Notes: generated by a model not told the origin, from the sequence alone. A stretch of DNA of 64,000 nt from Campylorhamphus procurvoides (GCA_013396655.1 WBMV01004992.1:1-64000), one strand, 5' to 3'; counted from the first letter of the stretch, positions 1-14,748 are shown. Numbers and translations are program-made.

Positions 1-2728
1 TGCAGAAAAGCCACACAGAAGGAGAAGTGACTGTCCAGGAATTGCACAGGTCATGAGTTTGAGCAAAGGAACAGAAGCAAAAGGGTGATGTTAATCAGGA
101 ATATTAGAGCAACATCAATAACTACAGGAATTAGAGCCCTGATATTCTGTGAATGGTACAAATTTATGGGAGGAAAAATCTCTACCCTTATTCATCTTCA
201 TTTAAATGCAAAATTATTACTTAGGTAATAGTCATGACAACTACCTGTTCTGCACCAATTTATTGACCCTCTTAATTGGGTGGCCCAGGAATGTTTGGCA
301 TTTGACTGGAGCATCTTCAAAGCTAGATGCAGAAACTGCCAGCTGGGGATATTCAGGAGGGGACTCTTCTCAGACCACTCAGCATACATTTTCTGCCATT
401 TTCTAAGAAAGTGGCTTGGAGGAGGTCTCATGCTTGTGCCTAAGCAGTTTACTGAGTATCAGGGGGAGGAGAGACCCAGTAAAAATCATTCCTTTTTTCC
501 AGACCACAGGCTCTGATTGAGAGAAATGCTTAGATGTGTGTTTTCAGTAATACAGAGAAAGATAATCTACAGTGATGTTCTGTCCTGCATGGCAGGAGCG
601 TAGTCCATCTGTGGTGGATCTCTCTGAGGTAAGGGATACATTGCCTAAAGGGAACTTCTTTTTGTTCACTAAAAGCTGAGAATTGTGGGGGAGACGAGAG
701 GGAAAAAGGGAAGAGAAGCTACTGGCTCCTCTTTTGAAGATGTTAATAAGATCATGCTTTGATGATGCATTTTGAAATAAGAGGATTCCTTTTTTCACTC
801 TAAAAATGTGCCATAAAAATGACACCTCTATTGCATAGTGTTAACGAAGATTTTATCTCTGTTGTTTAACAAGTGAAAGTATTATCTGTCACCTACCACT
901 CTCTCAGTGGTGTTATGCTGAAACCAAAATCTATGGCTGTCCTCTACCAGCTTAAGCCCACATGCTTCATTTTCGTAAGGATCATGGAAAAAACTAAAGG
1001 CACTAGTGTAAAATACTTTATCAGATGCTGACCTTCTGGCGGGAAGTCAGAATCATCTTGTGGGAAAATGAATAACTCCTAGCTCTCACTCTCATTTTTC
1101 CTGGTGTTGTACATAACCTTGTCCTACCTTCATGCTTGTGCTATGGTTTTATTTCACACAGCACTTGCGGAGGATATCAGGCATCCATTGCATTTATTCC
1201 CTTATGTTTTTACAGATACATGTACAAATACACATACATAAACCCTCAAATCTAATAATTTGTCCTCCTTATGGCAGCTTGAGGACTTGTTCCAACTCAG
1301 TCTGCTAAAATAATTATAAAAGTCTCTCTGCCAAGGGAAGCCATGTTTAGTCAAAAACTTTTCCTAATATATCTGAAACAAAACATACACAAAAAGTACT
1401 TAAGCTTGAATGAAGTCTCCAAATGCTGAAAGAGAAGAATAATCCAGAAGAAAACAAGTTTTGGATTCGATTTTATCAAGATGTATAATTTTTATCCTTG
1501 GTGTATGAAAGTCTCGTCAGAGACTCAAATCAGATTTATGGGTTTCCCACAACTGTAAAAGCAAGTGAGCAACACTAAAACAGACTCTGTCTAGCTCAGG
1601 ACAGCAATTACATTGCTATTCCTCTACAACTGTAGACGAATAGGAGCTTAGTGTAAAGTCATTATCAGACATATATTACAAATTCAATGTGTTGCACATA
1701 AAATATGTATGATTTCTTCTTACTGTATATCATGTACCCAAATATAATGTGTTTCTGAGGCACAGATGAATTTAAAATTAAATATTTTATTGAGAAACCC
1801 CACAATTTTCCTGATCTAGGTAAGTGGAATTTAAAACTGCAAATGTTTCATAACTATCCATTAAAGCATACTTTGAAATAGTCTTAGAATCCAGATTTCC
1901 TGCCAGGGAAATGAAGTAGAGTTAAATATCCCTAGCAGGAATCTTGCCTGACACCCACCATCTACTACTAACAATTTTTATGACATAAAAAAATGATACT
2001 TTGCAAGGTAAACACAATCTCACATCTGAAAGAGTGTATATAGCATTCAAAAAGCTGTGAATATACTTTTTTTTTTTTGGCATGGAAATACAAGTCTGTA
2101 GGAGAGAGGATGATGGGAAGTGAAAAGGGCACAGAATGGGAAAAGTTTGATCAACCCTTTGTGATAGTGAGGGTTTTCTTTTGTTTTTAAAAATGAAACT
2201 TTTTTGAGGGTTGATCTGTTTTTGTTCTGCTTCCTACTCCAGCAGGGTTTGGGAGTGGGGAAGCAGTTATTCAAGCCATGTGCAGGATTAGTGGGTGCCC
2301 ATCTCCTGCTATACCTTCAGGGCAGATATCATATTGGAAGTTGGGCTGCGGAGAGCTGACAGAGCCATGAGTAAGCACAGGGTAATGCCTCAGCTGCTGT
2401 ATTTTATCCTGAGGGCTACGCTGGCACTCAATATAAACAGATTCGAGTACTGCAGAAGGAGATCTGTGCCTCTCATAAAGTTGGAATATAAAATCTAAGC
2501 CAGACCCTCTTACAGAGAAGCTGCCCTTGGAAAATCCGTACCCCAAAGGCAAATATGGTCTGAAAGATATTTCCTATGAGAGGGCTCTACCCTCCATATT
2601 GCAGGAGAAGTAAAAAAAATCAGAAACTTTCCAGAGACAAGTAGAAACAAGAATAATCGAAGTGATCACTAGTGAACAGCAGAAACTAGGAATGGAAAAG
2701 TGCATTTTCTCATGTCTGCCTCTTCCAG
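1..2728. other. Non-coding unique AT-rich DNA
   Basis: No gene is visible here. Stop codons are dense in all frames and the longest open frames are under 100 codons. Two of these overlap antisense to each other around 2271-2552 and neither resembles a known protein. A short poly-T run lies near 2068-2078. I see no LINE, SINE or LTR signature. The stretch is most simply intergenic or intronic DNA. Confidence 0.7.
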
Positions 2729-2885
2729 TCACAGAACCACAGAGTATCTCAACTTGAAAGGGATGTACTGATAAGGATCATCAAATCCAACTCCTTGCTC
2801 CTCACAAGATTGCCTAAAACTAAACCATATGGCTAAGACCATCATCCAGATGCTCCTTGAACTCTGAGAAAAAAAGTTTGAACCA
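2729..2885 (-). mobile_element. CR1 LINE 3'-end fragment (5'-truncated)
   Basis: This stretch begins with the reverse complement of a CR1 terminus (CACAGAACCACAGAGTAT) and continues with the conserved CR1 tail landmarks: a degraded 'aaagggatgtactgataaggatcat' region, then 'tccaactcc', then 'catcatccagatgctcctt'. In CR1 these correspond to the 3'UTR and the last codons of ORF2 read on the minus strand. CR1 inserts by target-primed reverse transcription and is usually 5'-truncated, which fits a remnant of about 150 bp. It is too short and diverged to encode anything. The right-hand boundary fades near 2880 and is approximate. Confidence 0.85.
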
Positions 2886-5800
2886 CGCCTTATAGCAGAT
2901 ATTTTCACCGAGTTCTTCCAGACATGAAACATTTACTGTAGCAATCCTGCAGCTGTGTTCTCCTAGTCCACAGAGCAGGTGTATTCCTGGGGTTACCTGT
3001 GAGTCTCAGTGCTGTCTTAGATGGCTAAGCACACAGCCACTTGCTTGCCCCAGATTTGGGTGAACTCCTGGATGATGGAGCCATAACTCAAGCACACTTG
3101 TCTTCTATCAGTTTGGGTGAACATTTGAGTATCATATTTTGTGAAATGCATCAGGACTTGTGTCTGTCTGCTTAAGAAAGGGTGCTGCCTAAGTGCAGAG
3201 AAAGTTAATTATGCACAGAATAATTAATACAATTTTCTTAGTGAGTCTATATACTTACTTGCAGAAATAGGAACTGTACTTGAAGTATTTCCATTGGTTT
3301 GAGAGTGCCTGCTTTAACCAGTGCTCATCCCTTCCTGGGCTGTCAATCCAGGGTAGATTTTGCAGAGAGGAATCTTCTCAGATGGAAAAAAACATGGTCA
3401 CTGAGCAGTATTTGCCTCCATTGACTTCTATGTGAAGATTTATGAGTCAATTGTGTTTTAATAATAAACACATGGGTTTATGTTACTTGACAGATGTCAG
3501 GCAGGCTCACCATTGCAGGGAGTCCAGCAGTGTTTGCTTGGCCAAAATCTGAGAGAAAGTCTTTCCAGGTAAAAGTAGGAAACCCCCCAGTTGTTGCCTT
3601 GCCATCTCCAGTTCAAAAGTTAACAATTAGTCTTTCTGAACACTTCTTAACCTACTCTCCATAATGTATTCAGGAAACCTCAGATTGCTGTTCTTCAGGG
3701 CCTTTGCCGAAATTATCAAACCCATCAGTATGCCTGTTATTAAAATAACAGTATCAGAAACAATCTGAGTTGTAGCATGGATGTGAGGCTGGGCAGGAGT
3801 GTACAGCTGTCACAAAGGGCACTAATCCTACCATTTTGTCCTGAAGACTGGGACACATAGCTGAAAAAAAGAAACGAGACTAAACATTTTCTATGAGGAA
3901 GGACTGCCCTCACCTTGGAAATACATTTGAAGGGAGTAGTGAATGTACACTCATTTACAGTGTCAGCGGCCTGATTTTCTCTGCAGATCCACCTTAAAAT
4001 GCTTTTCTTTTTTTATTCCCTTGAAGCTGCACATCCCAGCTGGCATATTCCAGTCCTATAAATGTCTCAATATAATACACCATCATTGTCTGATGTATGG
4101 GTTTCCATTTGGTGTACCATGTCCAAAGAATATTTCTTCATGCTTGAGCAACTCATGTATGAGGAGATTAATCTCTCTGGGGGAGAAATTGGTGTCTCTC
4201 CTATGGAAGCAAGTTGCTATGTGCACATTAGCTACCGAACTCACTTGTGTTCTTAATATTCAGTGTAGAGCTTCTATCTTCCATAAAAATCCCTTTGTCT
4301 TTCCACAACTTGGTGTCCTACTTCAGCCATGCTTGCAAAGCAAAAGGGAAAATTTACAATTAGTCATTAAAACAGTACAGTGAAATAACACACTATTCAT
4401 TTTTAACTTGTAATCCCATTTGCCATTCTTTCTAGGAGCCAGGTAGTCCTACACTTCTCTTTAGATTACAGCTCTGAGCAAGAGGATACAAATAGCTGGC
4501 TTCATTAAGTGAAGAGGGCATCTGTTTTGATTTAGATCACATTTCCAGATTCTCAAGGAGACAAGGTTTAAGCCTATACCATTTTGATTGCTGGCAAGAC
4601 AGTATTTAACAGGCAGCTTCTGTCTTTGAGAGAAATGAAAGCACAACATGCACGTACCACTCAATGTACATTATCACTTTCATGTTGGCTAGGAACTAAA
4701 ATTTGTGTTCCAAATGTTTTCGTCAATATGAAAACTTCTTCTGAGCTTTCTTATTCCTTATTTATTTCAAACCCCACTTTTACATCCAGTGAGAAAGAGT
4801 AGAAAGCAATAAAGACAGTAGTATTATAAGTAAATTTGCAGATACATCAATTCACATTGTAAACTGCAATTTGAAAGATCAAGCAGAGTGTCTCCCCAAA
4901 AAGGAGACCTTATCTAAGCAACTACATTTATAGTCACAGATTTAGTTTTATTCAGCTTTGTCTTTTATTGAAACCTATCAAAACCTGTCACAGCCAGTGA
5001 CAGTAAACAATCTAGAACTATTAATTAGTACACCCATGTTTTTGCCACAACAAACATTTTAATTTGTCCTCTAAACAGTGTCCATGATATTAGCCCTTTG
5101 CTCCTGTTTTATTTTTGTCTGTGTGATATACATTACACATGAGAGAGTCGCACGTCCATATGTCCACAAATTGTAGTGGACATATGGCAGTATACAGAAA
5201 AGCAGTCTTTTACATTTTGCATACTATTATCATGGAGGCATTACAGCATCCCTTTATGTCATGTTGCTATTTAGTCAACTTTGTGTCATGTATTTGAACC
5301 GTCTCAGCTGGCTTGATTTATTGTAATTGTAAGCACTGGGTTGGTCTATTTGCAACAAGCATTGTGTGGAAATTGCCCTAGTAATAACTCATACAACAAA
5401 CGTAATTTTTTTAGTTGATTACAAAGAAATGTTGGTCATACTTGCAGAAAAGGATAATAAAATGTTTTCTTTTTAGACATTTATTGAATGCTATTTGTCA
5501 TTACTCCTGTAGCTAATGAAAGGATATATGGGCAAAGGATTGCCAAAGACAATGGTAAAAACAGTCCACAGGAAGGACTTCTGTTTTATTTTGAATTCTA
5601 GAAAGTGGAGTTGCCTCACAAAAAATCCATAGAAAAAATTATGCCCATTAAAAAAGCAGGTCAGTTTAAAATATTTAGCCTTTGCAATATAAACTGCAGG
5701 CATTCCAAGCAAACAAGGTGTGTTGTAAAAGGGGATATTAGGAGATGTTCTCTTTCAGGCATTAAGATTTAAAAAAAACTCTGATGGAGAATGAGTGAAC

Positions 5801-8800
5801 TTTTCCATTCCAGGCAGCTCAAAGCAGCCAGCACAGTTTGGAATATCACTAATAGATGCTGGCAGGCCAAGCTCAGAAGAGATACCTATACAAGTGTGAG
5901 AATTACTGGATGTATATCCACAGAATCTCCTGTCTAGGCCCTATACTCTCAGTTTCAATATTTTCCATGCTTTTTTTCTATTTCTTTTTCTCAAAATATT
6001 CTAAAAAAAGACAGTGGAAAGAATCAAAACAGGAGAAGATATTATAACTGCACTGTACGTATCTTGTGATGAGATAAGCACTAAGAGCTCACCTCAGTCC
6101 AGCTGTCTAAATGTACGGCCCATCCACTCCAGTCCATTGAATGGTTTCTCTTTCAGAATTCTAATCCATTCTAAGGAATCAATTATTACTGGAGGTGTCT
6201 ATGTCTCTCCAATGTCTGTAGAAAGGGTGTAAATAGGAGGCAGACTAGGTAGCCACACGGCTAACACTGTCAATTTACTTTGCTGATATTAGGCAAGAGT
6301 AACTACATTCTTAGGCTGAAGTTTCCTCCAGAGAGCAAACACACTGCAGAAGAAAATGAAGCCGTAAAGCTTTACACAAGTACTTTTATCTAATGTTTTA
6401 AGGAGCATAGTTCTCCTTCATGGGATATTCTTCAGACACAGCTGATGACAGGCTCTGTGTTTCTCCAAATGTACTGGCTGCCAGCAGTTCCCACAGCCAG
6501 CAGCAGATGACAATGCTCAGGGTTCATTGTACCATGAGCTGGCTCTCCCACTGTCTGTGTGACATAATTTGTGCAGTGCAAAATTGAGCATGAAGAGGGA
6601 AAGGGAACAGATCCACTGGGCACAAAATAAGCAAAGTCTTAAAGGTATAAAATCTGCTTTCACCAGTCTAAATCTGCTTCTTCTGACATCCTGGTAGAGC
6701 TCTTACAGATATGGGCAAGAGTGGACCCTTCTCTTGCTATTCGAATGATTACTGTCAGGTGCAAAAAGACATCTGCAGTCATAAATAATAGTAAAGCAAT
6801 ATCTGGGCTCAAGCAGCACCAAGAATTTCTCTGTAAAGAACTTACTTATACACACCAATTTGAGAGAAAAAGAGCCAAAAGCCAAACCTCGGTCTATTGT
6901 CCTGAGTAAAGCTCAGCCCTTCTGCTTCTTCTTGTGCTGGGAGAAGGAGAAATTGCATCACTGCACACCTCCTTCATGCCTCTGTGCCAAGGTGGTGTGG
7001 GGGGAAAGATCTGGGAGCTTTAATAGTGCTAGAACCCAATGCAGACAGACAGACTGACGACAGCTGTGCAGCTCCCACACTGCAGCTACCTACTTGTAGA
7101 GGGTATAAACAATCTGGTTGTCTCAGGTTAAGCAATACAGGTTCTGAATATAAAGGTTAAGTAATAAATACAAAGCAGAGGGAAAGTATTCCCTCAGTTC
7201 TTGAATAAAACATTCCATGCAGTACTAATGGATCTGAAAAATAAGCACAAAGTAGCAATGTAGCACCATGTCTCCGCAAGTGCACAGAACATCATGCACA
7301 CCGACAGGTTTAAATTTTATACAGCTTCCCCCCACAGATTTCAGATGAAAGCAGTAATGCACCTTTCAGTTCTCCATTTCCTTGCATGCAACAGGTACAA
7401 GGGGCTGCTCTTTTCCTTGTGTTCATTAAGTACATTCCAAGCAGATGACAAGAACAGTTGCCAACTAAACTAAGTGTGGTTTAAAACTGCTTTTCATGTG
7501 CCCAGCTACAACAGTTACTTGGCAACAAGTATTCCTTTTCTTTCTCTGCCCTCACTGGTAGTGTAGCAAAAATATGTATACTAAACAAATTTTCAATTTA
7601 AGTATAAAATTTCTCCTAGGGTGGATTTCTCAGATGGGACAGAGATGCAGCTTCTCCAACTCCATTCAATTCCACAAAGACTATGCTGGCACCAAAGGTT
7701 GGTCATTGCTTCTTCCAAGCTCTAAGTCCACAGTATAGGACGAAAAGAAGCATGACAACTAGAAGGCAGAGGAATAAGTGATCAGGAACAAACATGAGGC
7801 CTTGTTAACTCAGAGAACCAATTCAAGACCTTTAGTCCCCAACAAACTAATCCCAGCATATGACAGTGTGTTCTGTCCCTTCTTCCTGGTAGACTAAACT
7901 TTATCTTGTTGGAATAGGTACTTACAGGTCCACTAAATTTGAAAAGCACACAGTTCCACCTGTGTTATCCCACTAATATGCAGGCCCCCCAAGGAGATTG
8001 TAGCTCCATTGGATCTGACATGACAACACACCTAGTTGAGGATCTGCCCCAAAGTACCTGCTTGGTTTCTCTAGGCAATCCACAAGCTTTAATCAAGGGA
8101 GATTATAGGTTTGTTTATGTTTTAAAACCTAACATGGTTTTAATTGCCTGCTTCTAAAATGTGAGAAATACCATGGTGCAAAACAACCAGAACAGCAAAA
8201 AAGTCTCGAAGGTTAAGGGCAGAATGGGAAGGTCTGCTAAATCTGATGTACTTTTTTCTGAAAAATAACTAAAAAATGAAAAATCCTTCCTTCAGCAGAC
8301 TGCCAGAAGGATCCTTAATGCTTTGGGAATACAGGACAAAACAGGCTGTCTTCTCTGCTGTCACATCATAGAATTGAATTTGTGCACAGTTTTAAGTACA
8401 GACACGCAAATGTGAACAGCAACAAGAGGCACACTCTTAGGTCCAAGCTTATTCCTCTTTTTGCACAAGCTCACAGCTCCCATTGCAAGTCCCAAAACAC
8501 TTGAATCAGGAGCCTGGTTTTGTTGCAGTGTTAGCTTTACAGATGAGGAGGGAGACAGACAAGGGAGACTCGGGGCCTCAGGGTTAAGGGCTTGCTTGTC
8601 ACCAGTTGTGTACTCAGTCGTTTCCCGTTGACAAGTGTTTAGATGATTCTTTATGAACTCCAGCCTAGACCAGTGAAAGTTTTCCTTACTTAGGTCTGTG
8701 CCTGTAGCCCACTCCTCTTTTAATCAAATAATTGTTAAAATTACTGAGGGTTCAAGTTTTAATTTCCTTTTCTCCCCACTGCAAATCACCAAAACACTCC

Positions 8801-8900
8801 TTGTCTTGGTCTCCTACAGGAATTTCAGTTTCTGTAGTTTTGTATGTCATCTTTTCATCTCATCTTCTGCTGCCTCCTCTTGCATTTCCACCCACCCTCA
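2886..8900. other. Non-coding unique DNA
   Basis: No supportable gene or dispersed repeat was found. The longest open frame (3943-4383, plus strand, 146 codons) is rich in Cys, Leu and Ser and has no recognisable motif, so it reads as a chance frame. The stretch holds one perfect short inverted repeat at 5156-5187, listed separately. Base composition is AT-rich throughout. Confidence 0.65.
5156..5187. repeat. Perfect 12-bp inverted repeat (hairpin)
   Basis: The left arm CCATATGTCCAC (5156-5167) and the right arm GTGGACATATGG (5176-5187) are exact reverse complements, separated by an 8-base A/T-rich loop. Pairing stops at the next base on both sides, so the stem is exactly 12 bp. That is too short for a microRNA precursor, and there is no flanking target-site duplication to suggest a mobile element. 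It could form a cruciform or RNA hairpin, or be a fortuitous palindrome. Confidence 0.9.
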
Positions 8901-11900
8901 TTGGTGAGATTCCTTTCCCTGCTGCTACCCTCAGCTCACAGACAGGCACTGATGGGATGTATGGACGAACCCACTGCACAAGCAGGTGAGAACAAGTTGC
9001 CAACAGGCCTGGTTCTCATCCCTGTCCTGACATCACACTCAACAGAAGCATGCTTAACATCAGAAAATGCTTAACACCCTGAAGCCCAAACGCCTCCAGC
9101 ATGGAAGGCAGGGCAGTGCTTTCCCAGACTCTGCAGAGGGCAAGGGGAAAGGCAGTGCTGCAGTGTAACCAGAGGGCAGCGACCTCACAGCTGCAAACTG
9201 TAACCTTTTAGAAAGTGTTTAATGCAGTCTTTATGGCAGCCATTATTTTTACAGTGTTTTCACTCTGAGAAAGAAAACAGAGTAAATGTTTACAACAGCT
9301 TAACTAAATAAGTTCAACAGGTGATATGTGGCCCTCACCTGGGCCAGTCCAGCCCACCCAGCAGCTTACAACCCACGATGGCTGGAAATCAAAGGGGTGG
9401 TTGGAAACGGACCTTCACTCAGAAAGGAAAAAGTTTCTTTCCTTGCTTCAGTTTTTGTTTGTTTCTTTAAGTAACAGACTGTTTCAGAAAAATAAACACA
9501 CAGAAGGGCTCAGGGCAAAGATACATTTTGTATACAGCTTTAATGAAAACATGTTTTTCTTGTTAACACCTTGTTATATCCTAAAATCACAATACAGAAA
9601 AAACTGTGAATAAGGCTGTGTGCATAGACATCTCAGATTTTTAATGAAATTCAGAAACCAACATAGCTTCCCCCACATGCTCGCTGCTACTACAGCATGA
9701 GCAGCTCTCAGTGTGCATGAACCTGGCTGAGTGCTACCTGTGCTCTCTCCCTGCACTCAGTGTGCTGCAAGGACTGCTCAAGTACAGGTTTGCAGTACTA
9801 AACTTCTCACCGGGCTGGAAAGTGTACAGGAATGAGATACAACCATCAAAGCCACAGGCTGAGAGTATTATTTTTCATTAGAGATCGCTTTGTGCAGTCT
9901 AACAGACAGTCTGCTTTCAGGAAAGCCAAAAGCATTGCTCTATAGACTGGCCTAAATATTAGAGGAATCACTCTGCTCAGCCTCTCAGAGTTTGGGGTGG
10001 ATTTTTGCTTCACATTATAAATAATACCTTGACAAACACACTATCAGAAGCTTTTATCTGAGCAGGTTCATAAGGCCCTTCAGGACTTGACATAGTGTGT
10101 TTCACCAAGGAGATAACATTTCTGTTTCAAAAGACTTTAGCAGCTTCTTTGCAACAAAAATTCATAATTTAATTCCCTGCCGAACCATGTCAGGTGAGAC
10201 TGCTGGATTGCAGAAGTTAGACAGGATTCAGAAGAAAACAGCTGCCTCACAGAGCCGGAGAGAATATGCCATTTGTAAAAAAAAAGAAAAAAAAGGCAAT
10301 ACTTTTCTCTGATAATGACCCCAAAGCGACTCTGTTCCCTGGTAATGATCCAGAGCCCCATGTTTCTGCGATCTGCTGGGCCACCATGAAAGAGCAGCAC
10401 ATTGCTGTAATGAGTGATGGCAGTCAGAGAAAGGATCTCAGGACAATGCTGATGCTGGAAAGTGGGCACTGGTTGTTCTGTAGGTAATGAAATCCTACTT
10501 GTAACAAAGAGACAAGAAAAGATGGTACTGGAAACTGTCAGTGTTTGAACTCTGAAACTCAGTGGGAGGGAAAAGAGATACAGTTTTTGTGAAATACCTT
10601 GTTCTCTGGTGATTCAGAGAAAAATCCGTGCTTTGGGGCACCTGAATGCTCACTCATATCAACTCTTAAAGAAGAAGTTTGAATTCCCTCATATATTTAG
10701 TGGCAAGAGGGGGCCTTAAAGCAGGATTTAGACCCACTTTATACCATATTATTAATATCAAGAAGTCATAAAAGACCTTTACTGTTATTGCAAATCTGAC
10801 TTTGAATCCCAACAGAGTACAAAAATGGAGGCCTCACTAAAATATCAAACCCAGACTTTGGCAAACTTCAGAAATGAATCTCCCTTTAAAACTGTTACTG
10901 AGTTTAGAAAATAGATCAGTCATCTGATATGTGAGCTGCAATTCCCATTAGCTTTGGGGAAATTCTCCTATTGATCTGGACTCCTAGCACAACTTAACTC
11001 CTGCATAATAATTACTGCCCTTGGAACATTGCTACTTTATTATTTGTAAGGACAAAAGAAAACTACTGCAGATTTTATAGGAATGAAGTGTTTTGTTTCT
11101 CAAAAGGATACAGGTCTATGAAACCTGAGAGAGAGAGCTGCCTCCAGTGCAGATGGATAGGTATGATATACCCACTCAATCCTCAGTGCAGATACAGTAG
11201 TATTATTTTTAGCAGGGCAGGTGCAGAAAAGAAAGTTTTGAAAGAAAGAAAACAAAACAAAAAAACTCAACAAAAATTGAATTATTTATGCAAGTTAAAT
11301 CAAAATATGATCCATATAAATGTTTAATCAGGTTTTCACCAACTTCTTTCCATATGCTCTGCCTTGCTCAATAGCAGATTTCTAATGGAATCATGAAATA
11401 TATTTTAATAGCTTTGTATTATGCAATTCAACTTCTGCTTACGGAGTTTTTTTCATTCAAAGTAGGTACAGTAAGATAAACACTAAAGTCTCTCAGAGTT
11501 AATATTTAAAGAAAAGAAGTAGCAAAAACTTTTGAGGGACTTTTTTTCTGCAGCCTATTTGTCACAGGCAAGCATTAAAAGGGTTGAGGTCATGTGATGT
11601 ATACAAGTACAATCATTGTGCCAATGCACATTGGGGCAGATGAATGCCTTTGTCACATTTGAGAAATACAAGTTACATTTATTGAACAACTTGCTGAAAC
11701 AGCCCAAAGAGAAGTCACCAGCTCTTACTTTGGTACTGGAAGGTACCAAAAGCTTCCACTGGTCTTTTTCCATCTTTCAAAGGTATTCAAAAAAACCCAG
11801 AGCCAATCCTGGGTTTATTACACCCAGTTTGCTCAGTTACTAGCTTTTGCCCCACAGGGCCAGCTTTTTAGGAGTGCCTGAGAACTAAGAGCCAGTACCC

Positions 11901-14559
11901 TGGGTGGGCTGTCAATCACCACCAGCAACAGCAGCTCCTCAACCAAATCAAAATACCTACAGAGCTCTTCTTCCTTTTCCAGCACACCAAAAGACTGATA
12001 CACAAGTGCTCACTCCCCCTTTCCTGAACTTAGCAATTCAATACCCTCAGCTTTCCCTCAGCACTAGCCACTCTGTTTCTTGTCTTCTTTTTTATACAAA
12101 GCAGCTGGTCCCTGCAGATTAACAGAGCCCAGCTGGTCTCCAGCCATTTAACCCCTTCTAAGCTGGTTCCTCAACACAGCAAAAGAAAACAGGATTGTCA
12201 GCTTTCCAGGAGTCTCTCAGGGTTTGCAGTAGGAGCACCCCTACCAACAAAGACAGCACATGTTTTAATCTGGGGAGGAAAGCTTGCTGTGGTCTGAAAA
12301 AAACTTTTATTTTGTGTAGTAAACCTAAGTCTTTATAGAGCTTAGGGACAAGGGTGTGAGAGAATTAGGTAGATCTGAGAACAATAATATCATACACAAT
12401 TGTATTAAGGATTTATGGGTGTTATTTATAACTTGTTCAGTTTGATGTGGAATGATCTCTGCCATATAACTACCTTAATTATTTTGTTTTTGTCACTCTT
12501 TAAGCATGTTATGTAGTGGTTAAAAAGTATCCAGACAGATTGTGCACCTGTATGACGTTCATCACAGCTTTCCAGAGGGGCCCAGATTCTGAATTCACAA
12601 CGGTTTATTCTTAGCGCTTGTGAGATCCTCAGAAATATGAGGTCAATATTATATAGGTATTTGTGATGGCTGCAGTATTTATTAGCTGCTGGAGAAAATC
12701 ACAAAAATTAAACAAGAATAGTTATGCTGAAAATGCCTATGTATGAATTTAGCTATGTTTGCAGTAAGAATATATTAAAAAAATTTACACTGACTCTTTT
12801 TTTCCCCACCAATATTAACTTCTGAATAAACATTTGAAATTAGGAGTAAAAGTGTTTGAATAAAATGTATTTGAGGAGAGGACTTTCCTCTTTCAAAATA
12901 AAGTGCTTTTTGATGTCTCTAAGTGCAGATCAACTATTGATAGCTTGGGAAGATGAAAAAGAGGTAACAGAGTTTAAAGAACTAAGAACTTCAGAATTTA
13001 CTACAATTACGGATCCAGTAACCTGTTGTCTCTCATTCCTTCAGGTTCATTTCAATTAAAGAAGCTGTTTCTCCACCAATGGATCTTTCAGCTCCTGTTC
13101 CCACCAAAGAATTTCCTCGTTGGAAGACTATTGTACCCTTTCCTGGCAATTCCGGTGTGAGACAGCATTCTGCTTAATATTAGTTATATTATCTTCCAAA
13201 TGAGCCATCTAAAGGACACTCAGGTCTCATGTAACTGCAACTAGTTCCCTAAATAGGCACCCAGACAAGTCTGGATGCCATCACATTATGATGTTATCCA
13301 GACATTATGTAGTTCGACTTTTGCTTTGATGGAAACACGTCACTCTGCATCTGCATCTCCTTTCTCCAGCCACGTGAGAAACTGAGGCTGTCCAAAAGAA
13401 AGAAGCAGCTGCTCACAGTTTAGCTCAGCCATTAAGATTTCCTTAAGGTGTAGAGCAGTGACCCACCATTTTATTCCACCTCAAACACATCCAGTGGGCT
13501 TTCTTATCTTTGGCAGCAATTTAACAGCTCCTTTTTGTGGGACCCCATAAGGTTGGTTTGTATCCTCTGGACAAGAATGTTTCTTCTATGCTTATATAAG
13601 CCAATATTTTTTCCACATGAGATTCATTAAATTCATTGCTTCATGATGTGCTTCTGATCCTGGGAATTCCCAGAGCTACAAGAGATGGAGACAGCTGTTA
13701 GTCTAGGAGAAACTGCCAGGTTTGTGAAGACCTTGTGAGGAACCCAGAACACCAGTAGAAGTAAAGGGCCCTGGGGGAAGAGCAGACCTTACCTCAAGTT
13801 AGACCAAAAGGAGAGCAAAAGGGGAAACAGGCAGGAAGAAGACTTAGAGTGAGAACAGCTAAAAAGTCTGACTCTGAGCCAAGAAGATCAGCTGGAGAGC
13901 TGCTTGTTTGTACAGGGTGATAGCTGAGCTGAACTAGGGCTGGACTAAAGCAAATGTAAAGCAGAAGAGTATGGATCTTGTCAGGTTGGGAAGGAAAGGG
14001 TTGAATATAGGCATGTATAAAGTAAGAAGGTAGTACAGAACCTAAACTTTAGAAACTAAACTAAAAATTCTTAGAAATGGAATATTAATTGTCATTGTGA
14101 GTTTCTCCTTTCTGTGCTGCTTATAAGTAAACTAACAGACTAATATACGATGTTGTCTCAGGTGCAGGGACTGTGTTCTTTTAAAGGGAAAAGAGGGGGA
14201 ATTGAGCATGAAGGATCTAAAAAATCCCAGTCTGAGTGCTCTACTTTTATTTCTGATTAGAAAATCAAAATAATCCAGAGCTAGTGCAGTCTCCATACAC
14301 CTATCCCCTGCAAAACAACTGCTGCAAAACAGGAGCTGGTTAAAACCAAGGTGGGTTTTAGTGGCTAAGACATCCTGCCACTTGCTTCAAAGCCTAAAAC
14401 AAAGCTGCCCACTGCTTCCTATACCTGCTAATCAATCACCTCCTGGTCTCCGGTCATTTTTCATCCCATAATATTCAGATCAAAGCATTCTTGCCATACC
14501 CTCCCTTTCCAAAGTGTTATGTAAAAGGGTTAATAGTTGAAGGTCACCAGTCTCTGTCT
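8901..14559. other. Non-coding unique DNA
   Basis: No gene is supported. The segment includes A-rich runs (around 10278-10295 and 11240-11280), an unremarkable AT-rich tract around 12300-12850, and moderately GC-richer stretches near 11830-12180 and 14280-14460 that share loose wording such as 'ctggtctcc.gccattt'. These last could be remnants of an old interspersed repeat, but I cannot assign them to a family. Open frames are all short. Confidence 0.6.
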
Positions 14560-14748
14560 CTCACCACCTTGCCTCTGCCCTGCCCAGTACGGTGCAGCTG
14601 GTGTGGGGCTGGGGCTCAGCCTTCCTCCCCCTCACCCGGCGAGCAGATGCGTCGGGTGCACTCCCGCCATCGGGTGCACCTGTTGGCCTGCCACCATCTG
14701 CTCACCAAAATGGTAACGAGCCACACCCAGCACCGGCTGCCTGGCTGC

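Noticed and set aside
3943..4383. 146-codon open frame on the plus strand
   Set aside because: Its composition (Cys, Phe, Leu, Ser) is that of translated AT-rich non-coding DNA. It shows no motif or family similarity I can recognise, and another frame overlaps it.
11830..14460. Possible LTR or other repeat suggested by loosely shared words near 12120 and 14440
   Set aside because: The similarity covers only about 20 bases with mismatches. No TG...CA termini, primer-binding site or polypurine tract was found.
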